Source: Methanomethylovorans hollandica DSM 15978 (GTDB lineage Archaea > Halobacteriota > Methanosarcinia > Methanosarcinales > Methanosarcinaceae). Taken from it: a DNA stretch of 64,000 nt. The stretch is taken from contig NC_019977.1 of the NCBI RefSeq assembly GCF_000328665.1, forward strand, positions 496,001 to 560,000, in the 5' to 3' direction. Positions 44,415 through 55,042 of this stretch are shown in pieces. The notes under the pieces were generated by a model. It was not told the origin of the DNA and did not search any database. It worked only from the letters and a program-made list of their open reading frames with translations. Both the position numbers and the translations under genes were made by a program. The number at the start of each line of letters is the position of its first letter. Positions within the stretch are counted from its first letter, which is position 1.

Positions 44415-45209
44415 TCAGCGTGTAAGTTCCCTTAATCTTTCATCTTCAAGTGACTTTGGCAGCGAAGAGTCTGCATTAGACATGATCGTCCTGGCAAGAT
44501 CGCGATATACTTGTGCGATATCAGATACAGGAGCTTTTTCAAGCACAGAGAAGCCATCCCTTTCACAGTCCTGTACGATCTGTTCCTTGGGAATGAAGGC
44601 TACGAGCTTGCTGCCTATCTCCTCAGCGAACCTGCTCACGATCTCTTCTTCTCTTGTAACGCTGCGGGAGTTGCAGATAACACCGCTAAGGCGCGTATCG
44701 ATCTTGCTGAGCCCCTTGCAGATATTGTTTGCAGCATACAGGGGCATGTATTCTCCTGATGTCAGTACGTAGGCATCGTTCACAAGCCCTTTCTTAATAG
44801 GGGCTACAAAGCCACCACATACGATATCTCCGGGCACGTCATAGATTATAAGGTCCATATCATCCATTTCCTTGCACATGTCCCGCAGTGTCTTGATGGC
44901 CACTATGATGCCACGTCCGGCACATCCTATGCCAGGCTCAGGACCACCGACCTCTACACATCTGACATTTCTGTACCCGTGGAAGACTATGTCCTCTTCC
45001 TTTACTTTTACTCCCTGCCTTAGCAGATCCAGGATGGTGGGTATCCTCCTGCCGCCCAGGAGAGTGATGGATGAATCGCTCTTGGGGTCACATCCGATGA
45101 TCATTACTTTGTATCCTTCCTCAGCGCATGCAGCAGCTACATTTGATGCAGTGCTTGATTTGCCTATGCCTCCCTTGCCATAAATGGCTATACGTTTCTG
45201 TTTTTTCAT
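44415..45209 (-). CDS. cfbC: Ni-sirohydrochlorin a,c-diamide reductive cyclase, NifH-like component
   Basis: 264 residues from the ATG at 45209 after a GAGGTAAG; an upstream TTG at 45227 is less likely. It is NifH/BchL-like, with Walker [11 protein letters not shown] and the two conserved cysteines of the bridging 4Fe-4S cluster (GCAGRGI and [13 protein letters not shown]). It hydrolyses ATP to pass electrons to CfbD for the six-electron reduction and lactam ring closure. It lies ten bases after cfbD. Confidence 0.94.
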   Translation of the reverse strand: MKKQKRIAIYGKGGIGKSSTASNVAAACAEEGYKVMIIGCDPKSDSSITLLGGRRIPTILDLLRQGVKVKEEDIVFHGYRNVRCVEVGGPEPGIGCAGRGIIVAIKTLRDMCKEMDDMDLIIYDVPGDIVCGGFVAPIKKGLVNDAYVLTSGEYMPLYAANNICKGLSKIDTRLSGVICNSRSVTREEEIVSRFAEEIGSKLVAFIPKEQIVQDCERDGFSVLEKAPVSDIAQVYRDLARTIMSNADSSLPKSLEDERLRELTR

Positions 45210-45219
45210 GTATCTTACC

Positions 45220-46347
45220 TCAGACAAAACTTTCGTGCATTTCTTTTACCATTTCCCGCAATGTGGCACCCATTTCTGACTCCACTATATGCTTTACTCC
45301 CAGTGTCTTTGGATGGAGGTCTATCTCCACTACAACATGTCTGTGACCCATTTCCTTCAGAGGCAGCACCTGACGGGGACCATTTGTAACCGAAATGATC
45401 TCCATGTTGCTGATGTGGTCCATGGGTATAGCATGAGGAACACCGGTGATCACAGCAAAATCATAGTTTGCATATTTTTTAGCTATGAGTTCATCTACCA
45501 CATTGCCTGCAATGGGGTATTCGTCAAGGCCTCCTGTGATCTCATGCACTTGCACTCCTCTTTCCTTCAGATCATGCATAATATTACGGGCGTGGTCCCT
45601 GACCCTGGGCAGACCGAGTGACTCATCCAGGTTTGCCATGTTCACCACATTTGCAGCTACTCCCAGCTGGGATGCAACTTCATGTACGGCGACATTGATA
45701 TCAGCGAACATATAGCCGGTTTCCTTCTTTGCGTTCATGATCACAAGGCCTTTCTTACCTTCCTTGAGCAGCTCTATGATACGCTGTGCCACCTTGTACT
45801 TCAGATCCCCTCTTGAAGGGGCCAGGTATTCCTTGCTGGCGGCACCGTGGCGTTTTTCAACTTCCGTTGCCTCTTCCATGAGTACTTTCTGGCGCTCGAA
45901 TTCTTCCCTATCGATTACACCTATTTCCAGTGCTGATTCAAGTGTGATCAATACTCCTTTGGTATTATTTGCATATCCTGCATGCACTTCCACTTCTATA
46001 ACAGGTACTTCCAGATCTGCATCCATCACCGGTTCATGCAGTTCTTCTCCAATGATCATGCTGGCACATGTTCCAACTACGCCTATCAATTTAGGGTGGA
46101 ACATCTCATTGACCTTTTGCAGCACAGAGGAAAGCTCCCGGCGTCCCCCAAAAACAAAACCATTCTCGTCCAGGGCAGTGGTAACTACATGTATCCCGTC
46201 TTCTTCCAGAAGTCTTGCATGCTTAAAAGAGCATCCGGGAGGGCCATGCAATATGGCAACATCAACATTCAGGTCTCTCAGGGTGTACAATGCGGCAACT
46301 ATAGAACTCGGTCTGGGATGTATTATAGATATGTCATTCGCAGCCAT
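45220..46347 (-). CDS. cfbD: Ni-sirohydrochlorin a,c-diamide reductive cyclase, NifD-like component
   Basis: 375 residues from the ATG at 46347 (MAANDISII), which has a GGAG six bases upstream; an ATG at 46359 adds four residues. NifD-like fold with the cysteine in [14 protein letters not shown] and a second in [13 protein letters not shown] binding the catalytic 4Fe-4S cluster. With CfbC it makes 15,17-3-seco-F430 acid. It leads the transcript cfbD-cfbC-cfbB. Confidence 0.94.
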   Translation of the reverse strand: MAANDISIIHPRPSSIVAALYTLRDLNVDVAILHGPPGCSFKHARLLEEDGIHVVTTALDENGFVFGGRRELSSVLQKVNEMFHPKLIGVVGTCASMIIGEELHEPVMDADLEVPVIEVEVHAGYANNTKGVLITLESALEIGVIDREEFERQKVLMEEATEVEKRHGAASKEYLAPSRGDLKYKVAQRIIELLKEGKKGLVIMNAKKETGYMFADINVAVHEVASQLGVAANVVNMANLDESLGLPRVRDHARNIMHDLKERGVQVHEITGGLDEYPIAGNVVDELIAKKYANYDFAVITGVPHAIPMDHISNMEIISVTNGPRQVLPLKEMGHRHVVVEIDLHPKTLGVKHIVESEMGATLREMVKEMHESFV

Positions 46348-46359
46348 GCTATTCTCCAT

Positions 46360-46487
46360 GATGTCATATTATAGTTATGATATTTACTTCAAGAAGTATG
46401 ATTTTTTACACTTAACCAAATGCCGCTTTGCACATACTACAGCCTTCTGATATAAAAGGGCTATTTTATGTATCAAGCCCCATCTTT
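46360..46487 (-). promoter_or_regulatory. cfbD promoter region with perfect 14-bp palindrome
   Basis: Between cfbE and cfbD lies TACTTCAAGAAGTA at 46385-46398, a perfect palindrome. It is followed toward cfbD by a TATAATAT box (46366-46373). A TSS about 25 bases downstream of that box would fall at the cfbD ATG (46347), suggesting a leaderless message. The palindrome sits about 12-18 bases upstream of the TATA box, a usual site for an activator or BRE-blocking repressor. Confidence 0.5.
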
Positions 46488-47909
46488 TCAGCGGAAGCAC
46501 TTCACACACAGAGCAATAATAACTTTATCATCACTCTTTTTCCGGGCAAATTCCATTGCGCGTGTTTTTCCCATATCAAAGCTTTCAGCATAGTAGATAT
46601 TTCCAGTTGCCAGGGGCTTCATTCTTTCACCCACCAGTATCAGTTCATCCATGTCCTGCAGTCTGCTCCTGAGCATATCGGCAACATCCTCCGGTGGCAG
46701 TCCTTCGCATACCTGCGCAGCTTCTTCGCCAAGTACCATAATCACTTTCTGATTTCTTTTCAGGCACAAGCTCAGAGCTTTCTCTACTGAAAAGATGTCC
46801 ATTCCAGAGTTGGAGTTGTCCAGAATGGTTATGTCCTCTTGTATAATTTCCTGCATCCTGCCCTGCAAACCCCTGAAATTTTGTATTACTTCTTTCACAG
46901 TTTTCCATGGAATGTCTATCTCCTGGGCAGTGGCACACGATGCAGCAAAAGCTGTCCTGTATGACCATGCATCATATCCGGTATCAAGGCGGATCTTAAT
47001 TTCTTCTCCTGCGCATGCAATAGATAAACTGTTCTCGTGCATGCTTATCCTGTAGTCAGCATCCGAATTCAGGCCTTCACTTTTATCCGGGGTACTGAAA
47101 GTCCTTATGTGCTTCGACATAAGTGCTGGTTTGAGCTGCTGCGATATTCCCTTATAGTTATCATTCAGCACAAGGGGCACATCTTCGGGGTAACTCATGA
47201 GTGACTTTACCTTTGCTTCACTTGCCATGGATGTTTTGCCTGCGATCATATAATCCATGTCAAGGGTCGTGATTATACCAACACTTCCACATCCTGTGAC
47301 TCCAAGGGATATCTCGAATATGTATGCTTCTATCTCCTTGTTTAGTGATCCTGCAATGTCCATTGCCTGCAAAATACTCCCCGGAGCAATGCTTAGTCCT
47401 TTATGTAGCAATCGGCATACACCATCTTCCCACATCTCCAGTCCTCTGGAAGTGTGTAGCAAAACAGTAAGCTTCCTTGAGATCATGTCAGCAAGCAGGG
47501 AAGCAGTACTGGTCTTTGCCTTGGTGCCTGTGACCTCTATCATAAGCGTATGGTCACCAGTATCTTTAATATTCAGGATCTCTCCAACAGCTCTGTGATG
47601 AGATATTACGGGAATATGCTTCTCTTCTGCCTGCTGAAGCATAATATGATCGGGATAAAGGTGAACAGGGCTTATTATAAGGTCCAGATCCTCAACAGAG
47701 CAGTTCTTTTCTGACACCCGTATACCATCCATCTCCATAGAATTACATTGTTCGGGGGAGATCGTTCCATAAACATCTACCCCTGTTACATTGAAACCCA
47801 GCTCTTTGAGCCTATGTGCAATGATAATGCCGCCATGTGTCATATCGAGGACAGCTACACTCTTTACGGAGGGGTCAGAAAGGTAACGGTGCATAACCGG
47901 AAAAAGCAC
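46488..47909 (-). CDS. cfbE: Coenzyme F430 synthetase, Mur-ligase-like
   Basis: 473 residues in the Mur ligase fold: central ATPase with TGTKAKTSTASLLADMI and a C-terminal domain starting at ILDNSNSGMDIFSVEKAL. CfbE joins the carboxylate to close the final six-membered carbocyclic ring of F430 with ATP. It begins at a GTG (47909) or an ATG at 47894. It lies upstream of cfbD on the same strand, 128 bases away with its own promoter-like gap, so may be transcribed separately. Confidence 0.92.
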   Translation of the reverse strand: MLFPVMHRYLSDPSVKSVAVLDMTHGGIIIAHRLKELGFNVTGVDVYGTISPEQCNSMEMDGIRVSEKNCSVEDLDLIISPVHLYPDHIMLQQAEEKHIPVISHHRAVGEILNIKDTGDHTLMIEVTGTKAKTSTASLLADMISRKLTVLLHTSRGLEMWEDGVCRLLHKGLSIAPGSILQAMDIAGSLNKEIEAYIFEISLGVTGCGSVGIITTLDMDYMIAGKTSMASEAKVKSLMSYPEDVPLVLNDNYKGISQQLKPALMSKHIRTFSTPDKSEGLNSDADYRISMHENSLSIACAGEEIKIRLDTGYDAWSYRTAFAASCATAQEIDIPWKTVKEVIQNFRGLQGRMQEIIQEDITILDNSNSGMDIFSVEKALSLCLKRNQKVIMVLGEEAAQVCEGLPPEDVADMLRSRLQDMDELILVGERMKPLATGNIYYAESFDMGKTRAMEFARKKSDDKVIIALCVKCFR

Positions 47910-48009
47910 TTAACCCTAGATAAGTGCAACGATGGCTAAGAGCACGGAAAGAAAAAGATCGGGAGGTCAGGAACAGCCCGCAACAAATTTAAAATGTATA
48001 TGTGATATA

Positions 48010-48633
48010 TCAGCTTTCGTCGTCAGCTTCATCATTCTTGTAACTGTCACTTCCCACCTTTGCAGCAGCAATGGAATCGATTCCGTCCATCCACTCAGCT
48101 ACAATTCCGTATGGGATATCTTCCATTATGTCTTCCGGCAGTTTACGTCCATTGATGATCAATGCACCTATCTCTGCCACCTTATCCAGTGATATCTCTA
48201 TACTGTCTGATGCCTCTGCTTCCAATGCCTGTTTCAGCAGAGTGGGTATTCTTGCTTTCTTGTTATAGTCCTGTCCGATGTAGCATTCAAAGGCAGCAAA
48301 GGTTCCGATAAATGAGGTCTGCATTGAAGATATCATCATGTCAATATCATCGGATATATGTTCTATTTCTGCAAGAGTGATATCCTTTATCTGAGAGATC
48401 AGGTGGAATGCAGATTCCGTGGAAATGAGTTTCTTCTCGAATTTAGCTACCACTTTCAGGCATGCAAGGATGATGTCATCCTCCATATTTATGAACACTG
48501 CACTGTCCTTATCCTGCGGTTCATCAGATTCCGTGAACTCAAAACCGCTTTCCTTCACCTGGTTTATCCAGTTGTTCCACCGTTCCCTGGTATAAAAGTC
48601 ATGGGAAAGGATCTCTGTTTCCGTATCAGACAT
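48010..48633 (-). CDS. DUF2150 family protein
   Basis: 207 residues from the ATG at 48633, five bases after AGGTG. Helical acidic protein containing FYTRERWNNWINQVKESGF and a LISQIKDITLAEIE segment, consistent with DUF2150, found in Methanosarcinales. No catalytic motif is seen. It lies just upstream of cfbE on the same strand, about 100 bases away, but no role in F430 synthesis is known. Confidence 0.72.
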   Translation of the reverse strand: MSDTETEILSHDFYTRERWNNWINQVKESGFEFTESDEPQDKDSAVFINMEDDIILACLKVVAKFEKKLISTESAFHLISQIKDITLAEIEHISDDIDMMISSMQTSFIGTFAAFECYIGQDYNKKARIPTLLKQALEAEASDSIEISLDKVAEIGALIINGRKLPEDIMEDIPYGIVAEWMDGIDSIAAAKVGSDSYKNDEADDES

Positions 48634-48717
48634 CAAACACCTCTTTTTAGGTTACGCTATGTTCTTAGCATTCTGCTAGTAGTATAAAAGACATTCGGAT
48701 TGATGCCACTTTGATTC

Positions 48718-49167
48718 TCATAACTGTAATTCTACCTTCTTCAGGGGAGAACCACATATCTCTCTATCCTCAATGTTATCCAGAATCTCAATTATAGTAC
48801 ACTTGTCTCCGGTGCGCAGCCCTTCAGGGAAGAACAGATCGTACATATCATCCGGGACATCTCTACATTTTGGAGGCTCATAGCTGATCTTAGCTCCTTT
48901 GATGGCCTTCCTTGAATCCAGAATTGCCACTACCGGAGATCTCACTACTTCCACTGCAATAACTCCTCCGTCATGAAGGAAACATTCATGTACTGAAGGG
49001 GTCTTTATTCTCAAAACTTTATATTTGCGCCCCTTTTCAAGGTTTAAGCATGTGCTCTTAAGCTTACATTTATTGCACTCATTAGACTCCCCTTCAAATA
49101 TGAATTCCATGCCTTCTTTAGCAAGCCTGGATCCAATAAGGGTTATTGTAGTATCTACCTCAACCAT
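48718..49167 (-). CDS. UPF0179 family protein
   Basis: 149 residues from the ATG at 49167; an upstream GTG at 49179 is inside the ribosome-binding site region. It contains a four-cysteine pattern (ECNKCKLKSTCLNLEKGRKY) likely to bind zinc, then strands ending at EICGSPLKKVELQL. UPF0179 is common in euryarchaea, and its function is unknown. It follows the egsA gene on the same strand by 23 bases. Confidence 0.85.
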   Translation of the reverse strand: MVEVDTTITLIGSRLAKEGMEFIFEGESNECNKCKLKSTCLNLEKGRKYKVLRIKTPSVHECFLHDGGVIAVEVVRSPVVAILDSRKAIKGAKISYEPPKCRDVPDDMYDLFFPEGLRTGDKCTIIEILDNIEDREICGSPLKKVELQL

Positions 49168-49190
49168 ATCATCACACACCTGGATCTGAA

Positions 49191-50258
49191 TTATTCTATT
49201 ACTTTAGTGATCTTTGCCACTCTCTCTGCCGCTTCAGGGGTAAGGCCTGAACCGAGTATCGTGTACCTTTCCGGACGAATTGTATGTGCTAGAAGCAGAG
49301 CCTCCAATATATATTTATCTTCAATGCCCAGCTCTGCAGCAGTAGTGGGAGCATGCAGTTTTTTCAGTCCGTTCCTGATGCGTTCCCAGTCGCCTCCGTG
49401 CAGGTACATCATCATAATAGTTCCCACACCACATTGTTCCCCATGCAGCGCAGGTTTTGGTGCCACCATATCAAGAGCATGGCTGAACATGTGCTCAGAC
49501 CCTGATGCAGGCCTTGAAGAAGCTGCAATGCTCATGGCAACGCCGCTTGATACAAGTGCCTTTACCACTATCCGTACTGAGCTCTCAAGCTCCGGTTTTA
49601 TAGAATCGACTGAGTCAAGCACTATTTTTGCGGTCATACGGGAAAGAGCCGCAGCATATTCGCTGAATGGCTCGTTCCTTAGTCTGTAAGCCAGTTCCCA
49701 GTCGCTTACTGCAGTATAATTTGATATAATGTCTGCACAGCCGGCTGCCAGAAGCCTGTATGGGGCATTTGCTATGACCTCCGTATCTGCAATTACTGCC
49801 ATGGGTGCATTTGCTTCTACGGAAGTTACTCTTTTTCCATCATGTATGGACGCTCTCGAAGAAACAATGCCGTCATGCGAAGCTGCCGTCGGGACACTGA
49901 TGAATGGAAGATCCAGTTCGGTGGCTGCCAGTTTAGCCACGTCTATGGATTTGCCGCTGCCAACACCCAGCAGGTAATTGGAATTATTATAAAGGGCAAC
50001 TTCTTCAACCCGTCTAACTCCCTCTGCCGTAGCTGATTCAACAGTTATCACGCTCGGATCGACACCCGCATCTGCAAGGATGTCATATACTATATCTCCG
50101 GCTATGTTCTTTGTATGTGTTCCTGTTACTATCAGGGGATTGTTGCCCAGCTTAAGGTCATCACAGACATTTTTTACTTCTCTGATGACTCCATGTCCTA
50201 TTACTATATCTCTGGGTAATTGCATCCATTTGGAGTTCTCTTCTCTGGGTGGGATCAC
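49191..50258 (-). CDS. egsA: sn-Glycerol-1-phosphate dehydrogenase
   Basis: 355 residues from a GTG preceded by AGGT. Motifs: NAD(P)-binding [31 protein letters not shown], and the zinc-binding region [11 protein letters not shown] with a later HGEQCGVG. It reduces dihydroxyacetone phosphate to sn-glycerol-1-phosphate, which sets the stereochemistry of archaeal lipids. Together with the reductase at 41491 it covers lipid biosynthesis. Confidence 0.96.
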   Translation of the reverse strand: MIPPREENSKWMQLPRDIVIGHGVIREVKNVCDDLKLGNNPLIVTGTHTKNIAGDIVYDILADAGVDPSVITVESATAEGVRRVEEVALYNNSNYLLGVGSGKSIDVAKLAATELDLPFISVPTAASHDGIVSSRASIHDGKRVTSVEANAPMAVIADTEVIANAPYRLLAAGCADIISNYTAVSDWELAYRLRNEPFSEYAAALSRMTAKIVLDSVDSIKPELESSVRIVVKALVSSGVAMSIAASSRPASGSEHMFSHALDMVAPKPALHGEQCGVGTIMMMYLHGGDWERIRNGLKKLHAPTTAAELGIEDKYILEALLLAHTIRPERYTILGSGLTPEAAERVAKITKVIE

Positions 50259-50431
50259 TTGAATACCTGCGATAATTTTGTAAGGTAGTTTTTTTGAGTT
50301 ATTGAATTATATATTGGATATAGTGGGAATGTTCCTGATGACAGAAGTTATTAAACATTAATTCTATTTAGGATATTCCTGTAGTATAGCATAAGGATAT
50401 TCCTGCAGATCGCATAAACATTTGAGGTTCA

Positions 50432-51283
50432 ATGAATTCGTATATAGATAAGGTTTCAGGATTTATAAACACATATTATATAGACCCTATCCTGCACGAT
50501 GAAGGATATAATATAATTAACACTCTTACATGGGCCATCATACTTGGACTATGTATATTTGCAGTTGTCAAACTGCTTAAAAAACTGGACATACGGACAG
50601 ACAGCAGGTTCATAGCTGCAATAGTACCTTTTGTACTTGCCGGGTCTTCCATGCGGGTCCTTGAAGACGCTGGAGCCATACAACAACCTTTCAACTTGCT
50701 TCTTATAACTCCGATCATATACTTTGTTGTCTTCCTTATTACACTGTTATGTCTCATAGTAGCTAAAATGCTCAGCAAAAAATGGACCGGGAATAGTACG
50801 GAAACAATTTTCGCTTCCCTGGGCACTCTATGGTTCGTGTTTAACATATTTTTGCTCCTTAGCATACAAAAGGTCGCTCTTCCCATGGTACTGATCTATA
50901 TCCTCGGCTTGGGAATACTGGTCACATCTATTGTCTATATTACAGCAAAAAAGACAGGTTTTGAAATACTTACGGACCGATTGAACATATCCATACTTGG
51001 AGCTCACATGCTGGATGCTTCCTCCACATTCATAGGGGTGGATATGCTTGGTTACTATGAAAAGCATGTACTTCCTTCTTATCTTATTGATCTGACGGGA
51101 ACAGCATTGGTGATGTATCCTCTGAAGCTGGCCATATTTATTCCAGTGTTGTATATATTAGATACTAATTTCAATGAAGATGAGGAGTCCCGCAATCTTC
51201 GGACCTTTGTGAAACTGGTGATACTTGTACTCGGTCTTTCTCCTGCATGCAGGAACACTATACGCATGGTTTTTGGGATATGA
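50432..51283 (+). CDS. DUF63 family membrane protein
   Basis: 283 residues with seven to eight membrane helices. The motifs FVLAGSSMRVLEDAGAI and LGAHMLDASSTFIGVD match DUF63, a euryarchaeal membrane family of unknown function. It overlaps the next gene by four bases (ATGA), so the two are coupled. Confidence 0.87.
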   Translation: MNSYIDKVSGFINTYYIDPILHDEGYNIINTLTWAIILGLCIFAVVKLLKKLDIRTDSRFIAAIVPFVLAGSSMRVLEDAGAIQQPFNLLLITPIIYFVVFLITLLCLIVAKMLSKKWTGNSTETIFASLGTLWFVFNIFLLLSIQKVALPMVLIYILGLGILVTSIVYITAKKTGFEILTDRLNISILGAHMLDASSTFIGVDMLGYYEKHVLPSYLIDLTGTALVMYPLKLAIFIPVLYILDTNFNEDEESRNLRTFVKLVILVLGLSPACRNTIRMVFGI

Positions 51284-51888
51284 TGAACATGTATGATATC
51301 AATAGCAAAGAGCAGGCGCTACAATACATAAAGAACATTCGCAGAGAAATAGGATACATGTTCCTATTGTTCGTGATATCGGCAGTTGTAGGATATTTGA
51401 CTGCCATTATGTACCCCTATATGGTCTTAAACTCTTTGGAAGAGCTTGAAGGACTGGTGGAGTTATTAAAAGACCTTTCTTTGCTGCAAATAATGTTCCT
51501 TATCTTCTTTAACAATGCCCTTAAGAGCTTGCTCATATTGGTACTTGGAATTGGACTTGGTATAGTGCCATTCTTTTTCATTGCTTATAATGGCTATTTT
51601 CTGGGTATTTTCAGCCACAAGATCCTGATGGAACAAGGTTTTCTTTATTTAACGGCTGGTCTTTTGCCTCATGGTATCATTGAGATACCTATGGTAGTGG
51701 TCTCTGCAGCCATAGGTCTGAGGCTGGGGATAAAAGGACTTGCTTCTCTTAAGGGAGACTCAGTTCATTTAAAGGAAGAAATGCTCACAGGTATCAAGTT
51801 CTTCTTCTTGTGGATAATGCCATTGCTTTTCATAGCAGCTGCAGTGGAAACCTTTATCACTTCAGTTATTATCGGCCTGCTGAGCTAG
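51280..51888 (+). CDS. SpoIIM/DUF95 family membrane protein
   Basis: 202 residues from the ATG at 51280 (a second ATG follows immediately). Five membrane helices with FFNNALKSLLILVLG and LLPHGIIEIPMVVVSAAIGLR, the core of the stage II sporulation protein M family. In archaea SpoIIM-like proteins are widespread without sporulation and may act in membrane or envelope organisation. Coupled to the DUF63 gene. Confidence 0.87.
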   Translation: MMNMYDINSKEQALQYIKNIRREIGYMFLLFVISAVVGYLTAIMYPYMVLNSLEELEGLVELLKDLSLLQIMFLIFFNNALKSLLILVLGIGLGIVPFFFIAYNGYFLGIFSHKILMEQGFLYLTAGLLPHGIIEIPMVVVSAAIGLRLGIKGLASLKGDSVHLKEEMLTGIKFFFLWIMPLLFIAAAVETFITSVIIGLLS

Positions 51889-51967
51889 TCCCGAGGAACA
51901 ATTGAAAGAACATGACACAAAACCTATATAGTTCATTGATATGTGTGAAGACAAGAGAGGGTATAAG

Positions 51968-53125
51968 ATGATAGACAGAAAAGAGATCATAGATATAGTT
52001 CAGGATTACGAACCCGACAAGATCAAGATCGGGGCAGTTGCTTCTCATTCCGCATTAGATGTATTTGACGGTGCTGTGGAAGAGGATTTCCGCACTTTTG
52101 CTATATGCCAGCAGGGAAGAGAGAAGACCTATTCTCATTATTTCAAAGCCCAAAGGGACGCATACGGAAGGGTAAAACGCGGTATTGTGGATGAGGCAGT
52201 GATGCTGAAGAAGTTCAATGAAGTATTGCTGCCTGAAAATCAGCAGATGCTGCGTGATCAGAATATTCTTTTCATTCCAAACAGGTCCTTTACTTCATAC
52301 TGCGGGATCGATGAGGTAGAGAATGACTTTGCTGTACCTATAGTAGGTAGCAGAAATATGCTCAGAAGCGAAGAAAGGGGTATAGATCGTGATTACTATT
52401 GGCTGTTGGAGAAGGCGGGTCTTCCTTTTCCTGAAAGGATAAATGATCCTCAGGACATAGAGGAGTTATCAATAGTGAAACTCCCGCATGCTGTCAAGAA
52501 GCTGGAGAGAGGTTTCTTCACGGCTGCGACATATGAAGAATATCTTAAGAAATCAGAAGCATTGCTTAAGCAAGGCGTGATCACGCAGGAAGCTCTGGAT
52601 AATGCAAGAATAGAGAGATACATTATTGGCCCGGTGTTCAATTTTGATATGTTCTATTCTCCCATTGAGGAAGAAATGAGCAAGCTGGAGATCCTTGGCA
52701 TAGACTGGCGCTTTGAAACCAGTCTGGACGGTCATGTCCGTCTGCCTGCACCTCAACAGATAACTCTGGCAGAACATCAGCTGACCCCCGAATACACTGT
52801 ATGCGGACATAATTCTTCCACATTGCGGGAATCACTTCTGGAGGATGTGTTCATGCTGGCCGAAAAATACATTGATGCGGCAAGCAAATACTATGACCCG
52901 GGTATTATAGGTCCATTCTGCCTCCAGACCTGTATCGACAAGGACCTTAACTTCTATATCTATGATGTTGCACCCAGGGTCGGTGGCGGGACCAACGTGC
53001 ATATGTCAGTAGGCCATCCGTATGGTAACACCATCTGGAGGAATAATATGAGTACCGGAAGGCGCATAGCTTTTGAGATAAGAAGAGCCATTGAAATGGA
53101 CGAGTTGGGTCGCATAGTTACCTGA
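51968..53125 (+). CDS. purP: PurP-family ATP-grasp enzyme (FAICAR synthetase)
   Basis: 385 residues from the ATG at 51968, preceded by GAGAGGG. The family pattern is clear: IGAVASHSALDVFDGA at the start, YIIGPVFNFDMFYSPI in the middle and YDVAPRVGGGTNVHMSVGHPYGN near the end. PurP uses formate and ATP to formylate AICAR in archaeal purine synthesis. Some archaea have two homologues, so this one could have a diverged substrate. Confidence 0.9.
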   Translation: MIDRKEIIDIVQDYEPDKIKIGAVASHSALDVFDGAVEEDFRTFAICQQGREKTYSHYFKAQRDAYGRVKRGIVDEAVMLKKFNEVLLPENQQMLRDQNILFIPNRSFTSYCGIDEVENDFAVPIVGSRNMLRSEERGIDRDYYWLLEKAGLPFPERINDPQDIEELSIVKLPHAVKKLERGFFTAATYEEYLKKSEALLKQGVITQEALDNARIERYIIGPVFNFDMFYSPIEEEMSKLEILGIDWRFETSLDGHVRLPAPQQITLAEHQLTPEYTVCGHNSSTLRESLLEDVFMLAEKYIDAASKYYDPGIIGPFCLQTCIDKDLNFYIYDVAPRVGGGTNVHMSVGHPYGNTIWRNNMSTGRRIAFEIRRAIEMDELGRIVT

Positions 53126-53450
53126 ACTTAGATCTAATTTTGCAAAGATGGTAATGTTAGTTGTGGATGGGATATCCTTGCAGGCAGCAAATGAACCTTT
53201 TGAAGGCTCTAAAATGCGTTTTCATCCACACACTATACTAGCAGAAATAATTGTTCATTTCCGAACTTAAGCTGATTACTATAGATAAGTAGATTTAACA
53301 TGTAGACATTAGTAAAACGTTGAAATCATTTAAATACCAGTAACCAAATGATAACAACGGTCTGGAGCAAGATATCATCCGGTCATCTGACCGATTGCAA
53401 GCATTGCTACGTACTTTTATATTATTCGCCCATTGGAGGGAAATCAGGAA
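53126..53450 (+). promoter_or_regulatory. Leader region of the aIF2-gamma operon with a distal stem
   Basis: The 325-base gap holds an 8-bp perfect inverted repeat, TGTGGATG (53162-53169) and CATCCACA (53223-53230), enclosing small hairpins. It also has CGGTC-ATCT-GACCG (53379-53392). The TTTATATTATTC tract near 53416-53427 is a likely TATA box. A GGAGG near 53436 serves the start at 53451. The first stem could be a purP terminator or a small RNA. Confidence 0.35.
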
Positions 53451-54677
53451 TTGAGTCAACCTTGCGTTAATATTGGCATGGTAGGTCATGTCGATCATGG
53501 AAAAACCACTTTAGTGAGCGCACTCTCAGGAGTGTGGACAGATTCACATAGTGAAGAGATGAAGCGTGGAATATCTATCAGATTAGGGTATGCAGATGCT
53601 ACTATCAGAAAATGCCCCAACTGCCCTGAGCCACAATGTTACACTGTATCTGAAACCTGTCCGGGATGTGGTGAGCCTTCAGAAGAAGTGCGTACCGTCT
53701 CTTTTGTTGATGCTCCCGGTCACGAGACACTGATGGCTACAATGCTTTCCGGGGCAGCTATTATGGATGGTGCCATTCTTGTGATAGCTGCTAATGAGGA
53801 ATGCCCTCAGCCACAAACAAAAGAACATCTGATGGCTTTGAATATTATAGGGATCAAGAATCTTATCATTGTCCAGAATAAGATCGATCTGGTATCCAAA
53901 GAAGAGGTAATAGATCACTACAAGCAGATCAAGAGATTTGTTCAAGGTACTGTGGCAGAGAACGCTCCGATAATTCCGGTATCTGCTCAGCAGAACATAA
54001 ATATCGATGCTCTTCTCCAGTTAATGGAAGAACATATTCCCACTCCGGAATATAAGATCGATAAACCGGCACAGATGCTTATCGCACGTTCTTTTGATAT
54101 CAACAAGCCAGGCACTCCCATAGAACAGATCAGAGGCGGCGTGATTGGTGGAACTCTTACAGAAGGCTTTTTGTCTAACGGCGAAGATCTGGAGATCAGG
54201 CCTGGATATAAACTGGAAAGTGAGGGAACTACCAGGTGGGTTCCGATAGTCACTAAGATATCAAAGATCTTTGCAGGCAAGGAACCTGTAGATAAGGCTA
54301 CGCCCGGAGGACTGCTTGCAATAGGTACTTCACTGGACCCTGCTATCACCAAGAGCGATTCTCTTGTGGGGCAGGTAGCAGGAAAACCTGGTACTTTACC
54401 ACCTACTCGTGATGTATTCACCCTTGAGCTAAACCTGCTTGAACGGGTAGTAGGCGTGATCGATGAAGCAGAGATAGGTTCTATCAGAACCAGTGAGCCT
54501 CTTATGCTTAATGTAGGTACGGCCACTACTGTGGGCGTGGTGACAAGTGCAAGGAAGAACGTTGCAGAAGTAAAGCTCAAGAGGCCTGTATGTGCGAGTG
54601 CCGGTTCAATGGTGGCTATCAGCAGGCGGATAGGTTCAAGATGGCGCCTGATAGGTGTGGGAGTCATAAAGTCTTGA
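53451..54677 (+). CDS. eif2g: Translation initiation factor 2 subunit gamma
   Basis: 408 residues from a TTG at 53451, about ten bases after GGAGGG; an upstream TTG at 53433 would include the ribosome-binding site. GTPase motifs: [21 protein letters not shown] and a four-cysteine zinc knuckle (CPNCPEPQC...CPGC). aIF2-gamma binds initiator Met-tRNA and the ribosome. It opens the classical archaeal operon that continues with PIN, rpoE, spt4, dephospho-CoA kinase, S24e and S27ae. Confidence 0.96.
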   Translation: MSQPCVNIGMVGHVDHGKTTLVSALSGVWTDSHSEEMKRGISIRLGYADATIRKCPNCPEPQCYTVSETCPGCGEPSEEVRTVSFVDAPGHETLMATMLSGAAIMDGAILVIAANEECPQPQTKEHLMALNIIGIKNLIIVQNKIDLVSKEEVIDHYKQIKRFVQGTVAENAPIIPVSAQQNINIDALLQLMEEHIPTPEYKIDKPAQMLIARSFDINKPGTPIEQIRGGVIGGTLTEGFLSNGEDLEIRPGYKLESEGTTRWVPIVTKISKIFAGKEPVDKATPGGLLAIGTSLDPAITKSDSLVGQVAGKPGTLPPTRDVFTLELNLLERVVGVIDEAEIGSIRTSEPLMLNVGTATTVGVVTSARKNVAEVKLKRPVCASAGSMVAISRRIGSRWRLIGVGVIKS

Positions 54678-55042
54678 AGGTGATAATCGACACTAATGCT
54701 CTGATGATACCTGTGCAATTCAATTTAGATATATTCAGTGAATTACACAGGCTGGGTTTTAATCATTTCATTGTTCCTCTGGCTGTGCTAAATGAGCTGG
54801 ACAGACTTGTTACAACAGCAAGGGGCCAGGATCGCATAGCTGCAAAGGTCGGTAGGTCTTTGGCACAGAGGTGTGAACTTGTTTCCAAGGAAGGGCATGC
54901 AGATGATATTATTGTGTCTCTTGCACAAGTTACTGGGGCTGCTGTTTTAACAAATGACATAGGGCTTAAGAAACGGTTGATTGAGATGGGCATCAGGGTA
55001 ATATCTCTCAGACAAAGGAATCGTCTGGAATTATTGTCATGA
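54674..55042 (+). CDS. PIN-domain protein (Fcf1-like, rRNA-processing type)
   Basis: 122 residues starting at a TTG that overlaps the aIF2-gamma stop (TTGA). PIN motifs: VIIDTNALM with the first Asp, LNELDRL and DDIIVSLA with further acidic residues, and [11 protein letters not shown]. This gene is the standard neighbour of aIF2-gamma in euryarchaea and is thought to act on rRNA, not as a VapC toxin, since no antitoxin gene is present. An insertion sequence follows with no gap after the stop codon. Confidence 0.85.
   Translation: MKVIIDTNALMIPVQFNLDIFSELHRLGFNHFIVPLAVLNELDRLVTTARGQDRIAAKVGRSLAQRCELVSKEGHADDIIVSLAQVTGAAVLTNDIGLKKRLIEMGIRVISLRQRNRLELLS

Noticed and set aside
54590-54673. Longer N-terminus for the PIN protein (start at 54590)
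   Set aside because: The extension lies inside aIF2-gamma and has no PIN homology; the TTGA overlap start at 54674 gives the normal domain.
54674-55042. VapC toxin of a toxin-antitoxin pair
   Set aside because: No antitoxin gene is adjacent, and the position after aIF2-gamma is that of the housekeeping PIN protein.
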